In this document: positions 55,969-63,748 of the stretch, piece by piece
How the letters are laid out: the number at the start of each line of letters is the position of its first letter
Numbering within the stretch: the stretch's first letter is position 1
From: a bacterium
GTDB lineage: Bacteria; Planctomycetota; JAFGQW01
Direction of reading: 5' to 3'
NCBI GenBank assembly: GCA_030426805.1
Contig: JAUHXU010000002.1
Coordinates: forward strand, 682,001-746,000
DNA length: 64,000 nt
Program-made: the position numbers and the translations under genes
The notes under the pieces: generated by a model
What the model was told of the DNA's origin: nothing
Seen by the model: the letters and a program-made list of their open reading frames with translations, nothing else
Databases searched by the model: none

Positions 55969-57129
55969 ATGCGCCTCATCGTACTCGCATCGATACTCCT
56001 CGCCGCGCCCCTCGTGCCGCCTGCCGCCGCCCAGGACAACGGCGACGACGCGGCCGAGCGGATCGAATACGCGGTCGACCGCGCGCTCGAGTGGCTCGCG
56101 CGCCACCAGGGGAAGGAGGGCGGTTGGGACGGTGACGGCTTCGCCGAGTCGTGCAACGACACCACCCGATGCGAGGGCAAGGGCTATCCCACCTACGACG
56201 TCGGGCTGACCGGGCTCGCGGTGCTGGCGTTCCTCGGCAGCGGCCACACACACCAGAAGGGGCCGTATCGCGCGCGGATCGCCGACGCCGTGAAGTTCCT
56301 CCGCCGGGTTCAGGGGCCGGACGGTTGCTTCGGGGTTCAGCAAGGCCACTTCATGTATGCGCACGCGGCCGCGACGCTCGCGATGGCCGAGAGTTTTCGA
56401 CTGACGAAGAGCCCGATGCTGAAGCGCCCGGTCGAGAAGGCGCTCGAGTTCCTCTACAAAGCGCAGAACCCGAACCCGCGCGACAGCGACGGCAAGTTGG
56501 GCTGGCGCTATTCGATCCAGCCGGGGGACAACGACTCGTCGGTGACGAGTTGGTGCGTGCTCGCGATCGTCAGTGCGCATCGCGCGGGCATCAACGTCTC
56601 CCAGACCGCGCTCGAGGGGGCGCGCGAGTGGTATCGGTGGATGACCGACGACTCGGGGCGCGTCGGCTATGTGCAGCAGGGCGTCAGCCCGGTCCGCGCC
56701 GAGGGGCGCCAGGACAAGTGGCCGCGTCGGAAGAGCGAAGCGATCACCGCGATCGCGATCGTCGGTCGCGATGCGCTGACGACGGTGCTCGGTGTCCCCG
56801 ACGATCACCAAGCCGAGATGGCCAAGTCGGCGGCACTGTGCCTCGAACGCTTGCCCGATTGGGATCCGACGGACGGTTCGATCGACCACTACTACTGGCT
56901 GTGGGGGACGCTCGCGATGCACCGCCTCGGCGGCGAGGACTGGAAGGCGTGGCGCAAGGCGACGCTCGACGCGATCGGTCGGCACCAGCGCGTCGACGGC
57001 TGCGCGCGCGGGTCGTGGGATCCGCTCGGTGCGTGGGGCGAGGACGGCGGTCGCGTCTACTCGACCGTGATGAGCGCACTGTCGATGGAACTCGCGCATC
57101 GATACGCGGCCGTGTTCGGCACGCGATAA
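55969..57129 (+). CDS. Exported toroid protein, paralogue 2
   Basis: 386 residues with a cleavable signal peptide (LIVLASILLAAPLVPPAAAQ) instead of the anchor and acidic rod of its paralogues; AAGGGA lies 9 nt before the ATG. The toroid domain begins at about residue 30 (DRALEWLARHQGKEGGWD) and keeps GKGYPTYD, VGLTGLAVLAFLGSGHTHQKG, QGHFMYAHAAATLAMAES, AQNPNP, VGYVQQGVSPVRAEG and GSWDPLGAWGEDGGR. Some of the Cys residues of the paralogues are missing from the N-terminal segment. Being soluble and exported, it might associate with the anchored copies (inference). Confidence 0.85.
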   Translation: MRLIVLASILLAAPLVPPAAAQDNGDDAAERIEYAVDRALEWLARHQGKEGGWDGDGFAESCNDTTRCEGKGYPTYDVGLTGLAVLAFLGSGHTHQKGPYRARIADAVKFLRRVQGPDGCFGVQQGHFMYAHAAATLAMAESFRLTKSPMLKRPVEKALEFLYKAQNPNPRDSDGKLGWRYSIQPGDNDSSVTSWCVLAIVSAHRAGINVSQTALEGAREWYRWMTDDSGRVGYVQQGVSPVRAEGRQDKWPRRKSEAITAIAIVGRDALTTVLGVPDDHQAEMAKSAALCLERLPDWDPTDGSIDHYYWLWGTLAMHRLGGEDWKAWRKATLDAIGRHQRVDGCARGSWDPLGAWGEDGGRVYSTVMSALSMELAHRYAAVFGTR

Positions 57130-57278
57130 ACCGCGAACCACTCGCCGGCGCTGCGCGTTCTTCTCTCCGCGCGCAACGCCCGATTCTTTCGCGGCGCCGA
57201 GGCTGATCGCTCGGCGCCGCGGACCGACCCCAGGCCGACGGACCGATGTCCGTCGCGCTCCCGGAAGGAGAGAACGCG

Positions 57279-58814
57279 ATGCCGACCGCGCCCGCCCGCG
57301 TCCCGCACGAGACCGACTTCGACGCTCTGCTCTACGAACGACTGCGCAAGACGCCGTGGTTCCTGACGTCGCTCGTCGTTCATGCGATCGCGTTTCTCGT
57401 GCTCGCGAACGTCGAGTTCTCGTCGATCCCGCCGGAGGAGGCGAAGCGCGTCGAAGCGACGCTCGACGCAGCGCCCCCGGACGAACTGGTCGAGATCAAA
57501 CCGCCGGAGCCGGTTCCCGACGAGATCGAGCCCGAGCGGATCGACGATGTCACCGTCGACGTTCCGGAGACCGACGACGACGCGACCGAGCAGGACAACG
57601 CGTCCGAAGACGACGCATCCAGCGACACGGTCTTCGACGCGAGCCAGTCGAACACCGCGATCGGGCTCGGTGGCGGCCTCGGCGGTCCTCCCGGTCGGGG
57701 TGGCGGCGGTGCGTTTGCCCGTCGCTTCCAGCGGCCGGATGACGAACTGAACGGTCCGACCGAAGCCGGTCTCGACTGGTTGGCGCGTCATCAGGTGCCC
57801 GAAGACGGCTACTGGGATGCCGATGGCTACAGCGAGTTCTGCGACGGCAACCTGTGCGACGGCAAGGGCTACCCGGCCTACGATGCCGGCGTGACCGGCC
57901 TGGCGCTTCTCGCGTTTCTCGGCGCGGGGCACACGCACCGCAGTGGTCGCTTCAAGGACAACGTCGCGACGGGGATTCGCTTCCTCCGACGGATCCAGGA
58001 TCCCGAGGGCTGCTTCGGCGTGCAGAGCGGACACTTCATGTATTCGCATGCGATCTGCACGCTCGCGATGGCCGAAGCATACGGCATGACCGGCAGCCCG
58101 ATGCTGCGTCGACCGGTGGTCAAGGCGACCGCGTTCCTCGAGCGCGCGCAGAACCCGAACCCGTCGGGAACCGGCAAGCTCGCGTGGCGTTACTCGCCGC
58201 AGTCGGGCGAGAACGACACCTCGGTGACCGGGTGGGTCGTGATGGCGTTGAAGAGCGCACAGGCGGCCGGGATCCAGGTGAGCCCGTCCGCATTCGAGGG
58301 CGCCGCCGCGTGGCTCGATCGGATGACCGACGACGCGACCGGCCGCGTGGGCTACGTGCAGCCCGGCGTCAGCCCGGTGCGCGCCGACGGGCGAGACGAG
58401 CGATGGCCACGCGCGAAGAGCGAGGCGGTCACCGCGGTCGCGATGCTGTCGCGCGCGTTCATCGGTTCGGCGCTCGGCGACGAGTCACGTCACGCGGCCG
58501 CGATGCGTCGCGGCGCGCGTCTGTGCGTCGAGCGACTGCCGCGGTGGAACGAGAACGACGGCTCGATCGACCACTACTACTGGTACTACGGCACGCTCGC
58601 GCTGTTCCAGGTGGGCGGCAACGACTGGCGCCGGTGGAACAAGGCGATGAAGCGCGCGATCATCGACCACCAGTGCATCGACGGGTGCGAGCGCGGGTCG
58701 TGGCCGCCGCTGGGGCCGTGGGGCGCCGACGGCGGACGCGTCTACTCGACCGCGCTGATGACGATGTGCCTCGAGGTCTACTACCGCTATCCGAGGGTCT
58801 TCGGGACGCGGTAG
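57279..58814 (+). CDS. Toroid protein with TonB-like anchor, paralogue 3
   Basis: 511 residues; the ATG at 57279 has GGAAGGAG 8 nt upstream and is preferred to ATG 57246. Residues about 15-50 repeat the anchor of paralogue 1 (LLYERLRKTPWFLTSLVVH, helix, NVEFSSIP). The acidic Pro/Asp/Glu rod is shorter and less repetitive, and the Gly-rich linker (IGLGGGLGGPPGRGGGG) precedes the toroid from about residue 165. The toroid part is closer to paralogue 1 than to paralogue 2: CDGNLCDGKGYPAYD, MYSHAICTLAMAEAYGMT, NPNPSGTGKLAWRY, SVTGWVVMALKSA and DHYYWYYGTLALFQVGG. Likely product of local duplication. Ends before a strong bidirectional hairpin. Confidence 0.85.
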   Translation: MPTAPARVPHETDFDALLYERLRKTPWFLTSLVVHAIAFLVLANVEFSSIPPEEAKRVEATLDAAPPDELVEIKPPEPVPDEIEPERIDDVTVDVPETDDDATEQDNASEDDASSDTVFDASQSNTAIGLGGGLGGPPGRGGGGAFARRFQRPDDELNGPTEAGLDWLARHQVPEDGYWDADGYSEFCDGNLCDGKGYPAYDAGVTGLALLAFLGAGHTHRSGRFKDNVATGIRFLRRIQDPEGCFGVQSGHFMYSHAICTLAMAEAYGMTGSPMLRRPVVKATAFLERAQNPNPSGTGKLAWRYSPQSGENDTSVTGWVVMALKSAQAAGIQVSPSAFEGAAAWLDRMTDDATGRVGYVQPGVSPVRADGRDERWPRAKSEAVTAVAMLSRAFIGSALGDESRHAAAMRRGARLCVERLPRWNENDGSIDHYYWYYGTLALFQVGGNDWRRWNKAMKRAIIDHQCIDGCERGSWPPLGPWGADGGRVYSTALMTMCLEVYYRYPRVFGTR

Positions 58815-58825
58815 ACGGCGTACAC

Positions 58826-58865
58826 AGCGACGGCCGTCGGCCCGGTGGGGCGGACGGCCGTCGCT
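58826..58865. terminator. Bidirectional hairpin between toroid 3 and rpsT
   Basis: AGCGACGGCCGTC (58826-58838) pairs perfectly with GACGGCCGTCGCT (58853-58865) across a 14-nt loop. It lies between convergent stops at 58814 and 58889. No T tract. Confidence 0.65.
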
Positions 58866-58888
58866 CGTCGCGGCGAGGCGGTGCAGAC

Positions 58889-59152
58889 TCAGGCCAGCGC
58901 GGCGACCTTCGCCGCGAGGCGGCTCTTCTGGCGGTTCGCGGCGTTCTGGTGGATCGTGTTCGTCTTGGCCGCCTTGTCTAGGCGCCTCATCGCGAGCGCC
59001 AGCGCGCTCTGCGCCTTCGCGGCGTCTCCGGCTTCGACCGCCTGGAGGGTGATCTTCACGGCCGAGCGCATGCTCGACTTGATCGCCTTGTTGTGGACGC
59101 GGCGCACCTCGTTTTGGCGGACGCGCTTCTTCGCCTGGTTGGAGTGAGCCAT
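58889..59152 (-). CDS. rpsT: Ribosomal protein S20
   Basis: 87 residues. Basic three-helix protein with the family pattern MAHSNQAKKRVRQNEVRR, then KSSMRSAVK, LDKAAKTNTIHQNAANRQKSRL. It binds 16S rRNA helix 44 and the 5' domain in the 30S subunit. GGAG lies about 6 nt upstream. Directly repeated 13-bp units lie 62-100 bp upstream of the start in what may be the leader; rpsT is autoregulated in several bacteria, so this could matter (inference). Confidence 0.97.
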   Translation of the reverse strand: MAHSNQAKKRVRQNEVRRVHNKAIKSSMRSAVKITLQAVEAGDAAKAQSALALAMRRLDKAAKTNTIHQNAANRQKSRLAAKVAALA

Positions 59153-59213
59153 CGAGTTCTCCGGATGCGCCGCCGTCTCGGAGCCGTGCTTGGCTGCCTA
59201 AGCCGCTGTCGAC

Positions 59214-59252
59214 GCGTTGGTTAGGGGCGTTGGTTAGGTGCGTTGGTTCGGT
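59214..59252. repeat. Three tandem 13-bp units upstream of rpsT
   Basis: GCGTTGGTTAGGG, GCGTTGGTTAGGT and GCGTTGGTTCGGT in direct succession, on the strand opposite rpsT. As RNA in the rpsT direction they read as a repeated ACCAACGC element. Confidence 0.8.
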
Positions 59253-59337
59253 GTTCTTGTCGGGATGCGGCATCAGGGCCCGGCCGAGCCGCCGAGGGCG
59301 GGACCGGGGGCCGCGAACGCTCCTTGTAGCACCGGGG

Positions 59338-60678
59338 TCAGCCCTGGTCCAGCCCTTCGAGGCGCTGGCGGATGTCCTTGTACCCGATGTCTCGCTCGTA
59401 GATGTGGAGGTAGTGGCGCCGGGCGGATTCGACGTCGCCGCTCTTCTCGCAGACCTTGCCGAGCGCGTAGCGGATGTCCATCCCGCGCTTGGAGCCCTCG
59501 CCGGCCACGTCGAGGGCCTTCTCGAGCTGGTTGGCGGCGAGGTCGAGCATGCCTTTCTTCATGAAGGCGTTCGCCATCATCACCTGCGAGTCGAGGCGCT
59601 TTCGCGGGTCCTTGACGGTCTTCTGGAACTCGGCGATCGCGTCGTCGAGTCGGCCGGCGCGGAAGAGGGCCTCACCGAAGCGGAAGCGCTGCGGCAAGTC
59701 GGTCGGGTGCGCTTCGACGCGCCAGCCGAACTCCTCGACCTTGGTCTGCTCGAGCGCCGCGGTCGCGTCGGCCGTCGCGTCGGCGTCTCCGCCGGCCCGC
59801 GCGCGCTCGAGTGCGATTTCAGCGTCACGAATTCGAAGGTCGCCGATGCGCTCCTTGACGTCGAAGTTCGTCGGGTCGACGCCGAGCAAGCGCTCGAACG
59901 CGGTGCGGGCCGCGTCGAGATCGCCGCGTTGCTCCTCGAGTTCGCCGAGACGCATCAGCAGCTTGCGATCGTCCGGCGTCTCGACGAGCTTCTCGTTGAC
60001 GAGTTCGATCGTCGCACGCACGTCGTCTTCGTTCATCGCCACGCGATCGAGCAGATCGTGCTCTCTCGCCTGGTTCTTGTTCTTGAGCAGATCCATCGTG
60101 CTCTTCGCCTCGGCGTAGCCGTGGCCGTGAATCGCGGCTTCCGCGGCGAGGTCCTTCCGCGCCTTGATCGACTCCTGGTCGCCCGGGTCGATCTTCAGTG
60201 CGCGGTCGAACGCGTCGAGCGCCTCCTGGATGTTGCCGAGCTTGTGATGCAGCTTGCCGAGGTTCTTCGCGGCTTGCACGTTCTCCGGCGCGAGTTCGAC
60301 GACCTTCGCGAACGAGAACAGCGCGGCGCGATAGTGGCCGGCCTTCGAAGCCGCGTAGCCGAGCTTCTCGTGCGCCTTGGGATCGTTCGGTGTCTTCGCG
60401 ATCACCTTGTCGCACGCGGCCATCACCGCGGAGGGATCCTTGCGGCCGCCGCTGCGCATCATGATGCCGAGCCCGGTCCCGACACCCGCACCCTTCTTGC
60501 CCTTCTTGCCGGCGTTCTTCATGTCCCACGCCTTGCGGGCCGCTTCGTAGTGCCCCGTGCGCGCGCGCTCGTTGTCGGGGTCGATTGTCAGCAGCTGTTG
60601 AAAGAGGTTGATCGCGAAGTCGTAGTTCCTTCGCTTCATCGCCTCTTCGGCCTTCTCGATGTGCTTGTTGACGTCCAT
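59338..60678 (-). CDS. TPR protein, predicted cytoplasmic
   Basis: 446 residues starting MDVNKHIEKAEEAMKRRNYD, with GGGGAG about 9 nt upstream; no signal peptide. At least six TPR units are readable: AEEAMKRRNYDFAINLFQQL, KLGYAASKAGHYRAALFSFA, NLGKLHHKLGNIQEALDAFD, RLGELEEQRGDLDAARTAFE, RFGEALFRAGRLDDAIAEFQ and ALGKVCEKSGDVESARRHYL. A basic Gly/Lys-rich loop (about 55-75) with GKKGKKGAGVGTGLG interrupts the first pair. A helical scaffold for protein-protein contacts; the partner is unknown. It is divergent from def. Confidence 0.85.
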   Translation of the reverse strand: MDVNKHIEKAEEAMKRRNYDFAINLFQQLLTIDPDNERARTGHYEAARKAWDMKNAGKKGKKGAGVGTGLGIMMRSGGRKDPSAVMAACDKVIAKTPNDPKAHEKLGYAASKAGHYRAALFSFAKVVELAPENVQAAKNLGKLHHKLGNIQEALDAFDRALKIDPGDQESIKARKDLAAEAAIHGHGYAEAKSTMDLLKNKNQAREHDLLDRVAMNEDDVRATIELVNEKLVETPDDRKLLMRLGELEEQRGDLDAARTAFERLLGVDPTNFDVKERIGDLRIRDAEIALERARAGGDADATADATAALEQTKVEEFGWRVEAHPTDLPQRFRFGEALFRAGRLDDAIAEFQKTVKDPRKRLDSQVMMANAFMKKGMLDLAANQLEKALDVAGEGSKRGMDIRYALGKVCEKSGDVESARRHYLHIYERDIGYKDIRQRLEGLDQG

Positions 60679-60841
60679 GCGCGGTCGCTCCCCGGGCGGC
60701 GGTGTGCGTTGTCTTTTCCGCCGCAATCGTATTTGTGGCAACGAGTTCAGTCAAGCAAACGGTGCTGGCCGGGGCCGGCCGGCAGTGCTACTCCTTCTGC
60801 CCGCCCGTCGTCGGCGGACCGCTGCGAGGAGACCTCGACCG

Positions 60842-61351
60842 TTGCAGATCGTCTATCACCCGGATCCGGTGCTCCGCCGGCGTGCGCTGCCGATCGCGTC
60901 GATCGACGATGCGGTGCGTGCGCGCGCCGCGGAGATGATCGAATTGATGCACGAGGCGCGGGGGATCGGGCTCGCCGCGCCACAGGTCGGCTGGAGCCAG
61001 CGGCTCGCGATCATCTGCCCGTCCGGTGACCGGGGCGACGAGCGCGTTCTGATCAACCCCGAGATCCTCGAGGACGACGGCGAGGAGACCGCCGAGGAGG
61101 GCTGCCTGAGCTTTCCGAAGGTCTTCGGCAACGTCGCGCGGGCGACGTGGATCCGCTACGCCTACACGGACCTCGACGGCCAGCGCCTCGAGGTGGAGGC
61201 CGAGGACCTGCACGCGCGGGTCGTGCAACACGAGATCGACCACCTCGACGGCATCGTCTTCACGATGCGGATGAGCCCGGCGGACCGGCTCGGGACGAAG
61301 AAGGCGGTCCGCGAACTCGAGAAGCAGGCGAAGGCACGCGATGGTCGGTGA
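60842..61351 (+). CDS. def: Peptide deformylase
   Basis: 169 residues from a TTG start about 11 nt after GAGGAG; no ATG or GTG is suitably placed. The three family motifs are present: GIGLAAPQVG, EEGCLSFP with the metal-binding Cys, and QHEIDHLDG with the two His ligands and catalytic Glu. It removes the formyl group from nascent proteins at the ribosome exit. It overlaps ribF by 11 nt. Confidence 0.96.
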   Translation: MQIVYHPDPVLRRRALPIASIDDAVRARAAEMIELMHEARGIGLAAPQVGWSQRLAIICPSGDRGDERVLINPEILEDDGEETAEEGCLSFPKVFGNVARATWIRYAYTDLDGQRLEVEAEDLHARVVQHEIDHLDGIVFTMRMSPADRLGTKKAVRELEKQAKARDGR

Positions 61352-62285
61352 CGGGGGGGCGGGACGCGGCGCGCGCATCGGCGCGGTCGGCGTGTTCGAC
61401 GGCGTGCACGCCGGGCACCAGCGCGTGCTCCGCGCGGCGATCGACTGGGCCCGAGCCGAGGGGGGGCAGGCGCTCGCGATCACGTTCTCGACCCACCCGG
61501 ACTCGGTCGTGCTCGACAAGAAGCCCGACCTCATCGTGTCGTTGCCGCGGCGCGTGTCGATCATCGAGAGCCTCGGGTTCGATGCAACGTTGCTGCTGCC
61601 GTTCGACGATCGCCGGGCGCGCGTGCCCGCATCGGAGTTCGCGCGCGACTTCCTCGGCCGTGGCCTCGGGCTGACCGGCGTCGTCGTCGGCGACGGTTTT
61701 CGCTTCGGCCACAACGCCGAGGGGACGATCGAATCGCTAGCGGCATTCGGGCGCGAAGCCGGCTTCGAGGTGCGGCCCCAGCAGCCGGTGATGCACGGTG
61801 ATCGCGTCGTCTCGTCGTCGCTGATCCGCGAGCTGATCCGGGACGGCGATGTCGCGACCGCGGCGAGCCTTCTCGGCCGACCGTTTCACTTGCGAGGGCA
61901 GGTCGTCCTCGGGCAGCAGCGCGGTCGCTCGTTCGGGTTCCCGACGATCAACCTCGCGCCGGAGACGAAGCTCCGGCCGGGAATCGGCGTCTACGCGACC
62001 AGCCTCGAACGGGACGACGGCCGGATCTACCCCGCGGTCACGAACGTCGGGGTCTGCCCGACGTTCGGGCCGGGTGCGCCGCTCACGGTCGAGACGCACG
62101 TGCTGGACTTCGACGAGGCGATCTACGGCGAGGCCGTCGGCGTCGCGTTCCATGCCCGCCTGCGCGCCGAGAAGAAGTTCGACAGCGTCGAAGCCCTCCG
62201 GGAGCAGATCGCGATCGACATCGCCCGCGCCCGGAAGATCTTCACCGACGACCCCACCTTGACCGACCCCGAGCGCCGCCTATAA
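61341..62285 (+). CDS. ribF: Bifunctional riboflavin kinase / FAD synthetase
   Basis: 314 residues, the standard two-domain length. The N-terminal FMN adenylyltransferase has GVFDGVHAGHQRVL, AITFSTHPD and VVVGDGFRFGHNAEGT. The C-terminal flavokinase (from about residue 180) has GQVVLGQQRGRSFGFPTINL, GVYAT and NVGVCPTFG, ending with ETHVLDFD and RAEKKFDSVEALREQI. It converts riboflavin to FMN and FAD. The gene's last 27 bp contain the promoter of tRNA-Phe. Confidence 0.96.
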   Translation: MVGDGGAGRGARIGAVGVFDGVHAGHQRVLRAAIDWARAEGGQALAITFSTHPDSVVLDKKPDLIVSLPRRVSIIESLGFDATLLLPFDDRRARVPASEFARDFLGRGLGLTGVVVGDGFRFGHNAEGTIESLAAFGREAGFEVRPQQPVMHGDRVVSSSLIRELIRDGDVATAASLLGRPFHLRGQVVLGQQRGRSFGFPTINLAPETKLRPGIGVYATSLERDDGRIYPAVTNVGVCPTFGPGAPLTVETHVLDFDEAIYGEAVGVAFHARLRAEKKFDSVEALREQIAIDIARARKIFTDDPTLTDPERRL

Positions 62286-62286
62286 T
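62259..62286 (+). promoter_or_regulatory. Strong sigma70-type promoter of tRNA-Phe
   Basis: TTGACC (62259-62264), 16-bp spacer, TATAAT (62281-62286), embedded in the end of ribF. The start would be about 25 bp before the tRNA. Confidence 0.8.
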
Positions 62287-62317
62287 TCGCTGCGGTCCGC
62301 ACCGCGGGCCGACAACC

Positions 62318-62393
62318 GGGCAGGTAGCTCAGTTGGTAGAGCACACGACTGAAAATCGTGTTGTCGGCAGTTCGAATCTGCCTCTGCCCACCA
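62318..62393 (+). tRNA. tRNA-Phe (anticodon GAA)
   Basis: 76-nt cloverleaf with encoded CCA. The acceptor GGGCAGG pairs with TCTGCCC (last pair G-U). The D stem is GCTC/GAGC. The anticodon stem CACGA/TCGTG has loop CTGAAAA, giving anticodon GAA. The T arm is GGCAG TTCGAAT CTGCC. Confidence 0.96.
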
Positions 62394-62407
62394 TTCGCGA
62401 TCGCAAC

Positions 62408-62446
62408 GAACCGGGCCGTGTCACCACGACACGGCCCGGTTCTTTT
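62408..62446 (+). terminator. Intrinsic terminator of tRNA-Phe
   Basis: A perfect 15-bp stem (62408-62422 with 62428-62442; GAACCGGGCCGTGTC arm), loop ACCAC, then TTTTGTT. The only textbook terminator with a T run found in the window. It may also serve the convergent exported-protein gene. Confidence 0.92.
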
Positions 62447-62500
62447 GTTGCCTGGTCTCTTCGGTTGCCTGGTCTCCTCGGTGCGCCGCCGCTCTCCCGG

Positions 62501-63514
62501 CTACGGCACGAGCCGCGTGCCGGCGGTGTTCGTGCAACTCGTGCCGACGGGGCTCATCCCGACCGCGGCGTGGTAGATGCACAGGCCGGCGAGCGCCGGG
62601 TTCGCCGGCGGGCGGAAGCGTCCGGTGCCGTTGCCGTTGGCGTCGCTGATCCCGGCGTAGCGGCCGAACACCGGCGGACCGACGTTCAGCGACGCCCACA
62701 AGATCGCGTCGGCGTCCAGGCAGATGTTGCAGTTGCCCACCGGCGTTGGTGTCTGGCCGAGCGACGCGCCGATCTGGAACGCCGAGCCGGGTTTGAATCC
62801 GACGAGGCTGACCAGCGACCCGACGCCGAGTTGCGTCGTCTCGGGGACGAGGCAGATGTGATCCTTGACGAATGCCACCCGTGTCTTCAGGCCGAATGAC
62901 GCCGACGTCAGCGTCGCGGTCGGTGCGTCGTAGTTGTCGGCGGTCGGCGCGTTCGCCCATCCGCGCGGGATTCCGGAATCTGCCCAGCAGCTGAAGCCCA
63001 GCGCCGTGTCGTGCCCGCGGAACCGGATCTCGAGCACGATGATGCTCTTGCCGTCCCAACCGAAGTCGCACTCGGTGCCGATGTCGTGCCAGACGTTTGC
63101 GGTCGGCGTCGAGTAGATGAAGCCCGTTCGGCGGTGGATCAGGTTCGTCGGACACGGGCCGAGGTCGTCGGCGAACGTCGGGCTCGGCGCCGTCGTGAAC
63201 GTCGACGTCGTGTTGAGATGCGACATGCGCAGCTGGAAGTCGCGCGAGCACTTGAAGAGCGTCGACTGCGGTCCCTCGCGCGCGAACGCAACGTCGGTGA
63301 TCTTGAGCGGCGCGCCGGTCGACAGATCGCTCTTGGCCGGGTCGAGGAACTGGACGAAGCGCCCGGTCGTCGACGCGAACAGCCACGGCCACCCGTTGCG
63401 GGTGCCCGACGACGGCGTGTCGCTCGGAAAGTGGCCGAACTGGGCCGCGGTCGTGGCGACCGCGAGTGCGATCGCTGCGGCAGCGAACAGAAGTGTCGTA
63501 AGCGGATTCCGCAT
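62501..63514 (-). CDS. Exported protein with CNIC-type C-terminal domain
   Basis: 337 residues with a signal peptide (TTLLFAAAAIALAVATTAA). Function unrecognised. The middle part is beta-rich with Cys-containing segments (STLFKCSRDF, GTECDFGWDGKSIIVLEIRFRG landmarks, LGFSCWADSG). The last ~90 residues carry VGNCNICLDADAI, VFGRYAGISDANGNGTGRF and PALAGLCIYHAAVG, ending CTNTAGTRLVP. The same tail is found in the next gene and a looser version in the peroxidase and SBBP proteins. Four Cys in the tail could form two disulphides outside the cytoplasm. GGGAG lies 11 nt before the start. Confidence 0.75.
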   Translation of the reverse strand: MRNPLTTLLFAAAAIALAVATTAAQFGHFPSDTPSSGTRNGWPWLFASTTGRFVQFLDPAKSDLSTGAPLKITDVAFAREGPQSTLFKCSRDFQLRMSHLNTTSTFTTAPSPTFADDLGPCPTNLIHRRTGFIYSTPTANVWHDIGTECDFGWDGKSIIVLEIRFRGHDTALGFSCWADSGIPRGWANAPTADNYDAPTATLTSASFGLKTRVAFVKDHICLVPETTQLGVGSLVSLVGFKPGSAFQIGASLGQTPTPVGNCNICLDADAILWASLNVGPPVFGRYAGISDANGNGTGRFRPPANPALAGLCIYHAAVGMSPVGTSCTNTAGTRLVP

Positions 63515-63689
63515 AGAACCGTCTCCCGTTGTCTCGCGAGCGTCCCAACCCGGCGTCGATCGTAGGCCGGTGTCGGGCTCGGAGTCAATCGCGCAACGGG
63601 TCTCGCGGCGACATGTCGGCGCCGGCCGCATCGCTGCTACTGTTTTTCTGTGCGGGTTTCCTCGTACGGGGGCTCCTCGTACATGAAGA

Positions 63690-63721
63690 CGCCCGCGTTC
63701 GCGCGGGCGCGAACGCGGGCG
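63690..63721 (-). terminator. Perfect 14-bp hairpin after the partial gene
   Basis: CGCCCGCGTTCGCG (63690-63703), loop CGGG, CGCGAACGCGGGCG (63708-63721). In the minus direction it follows the stop of the gene at 63749 by 27 bp and is followed by TCTTC, a weak T-rich end. Confidence 0.7.
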
Positions 63722-63748
63722 ACGAAAACCGTAGTCGTTGCGCGAGAC

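Noticed and set aside
52364..58814. Squalene-hopene cyclase or other terpene cyclase assignment
   Set aside because: The fold repeats are there but the catalytic DxDD motif is not visible, and the TonB-like anchor is foreign to cyclases.
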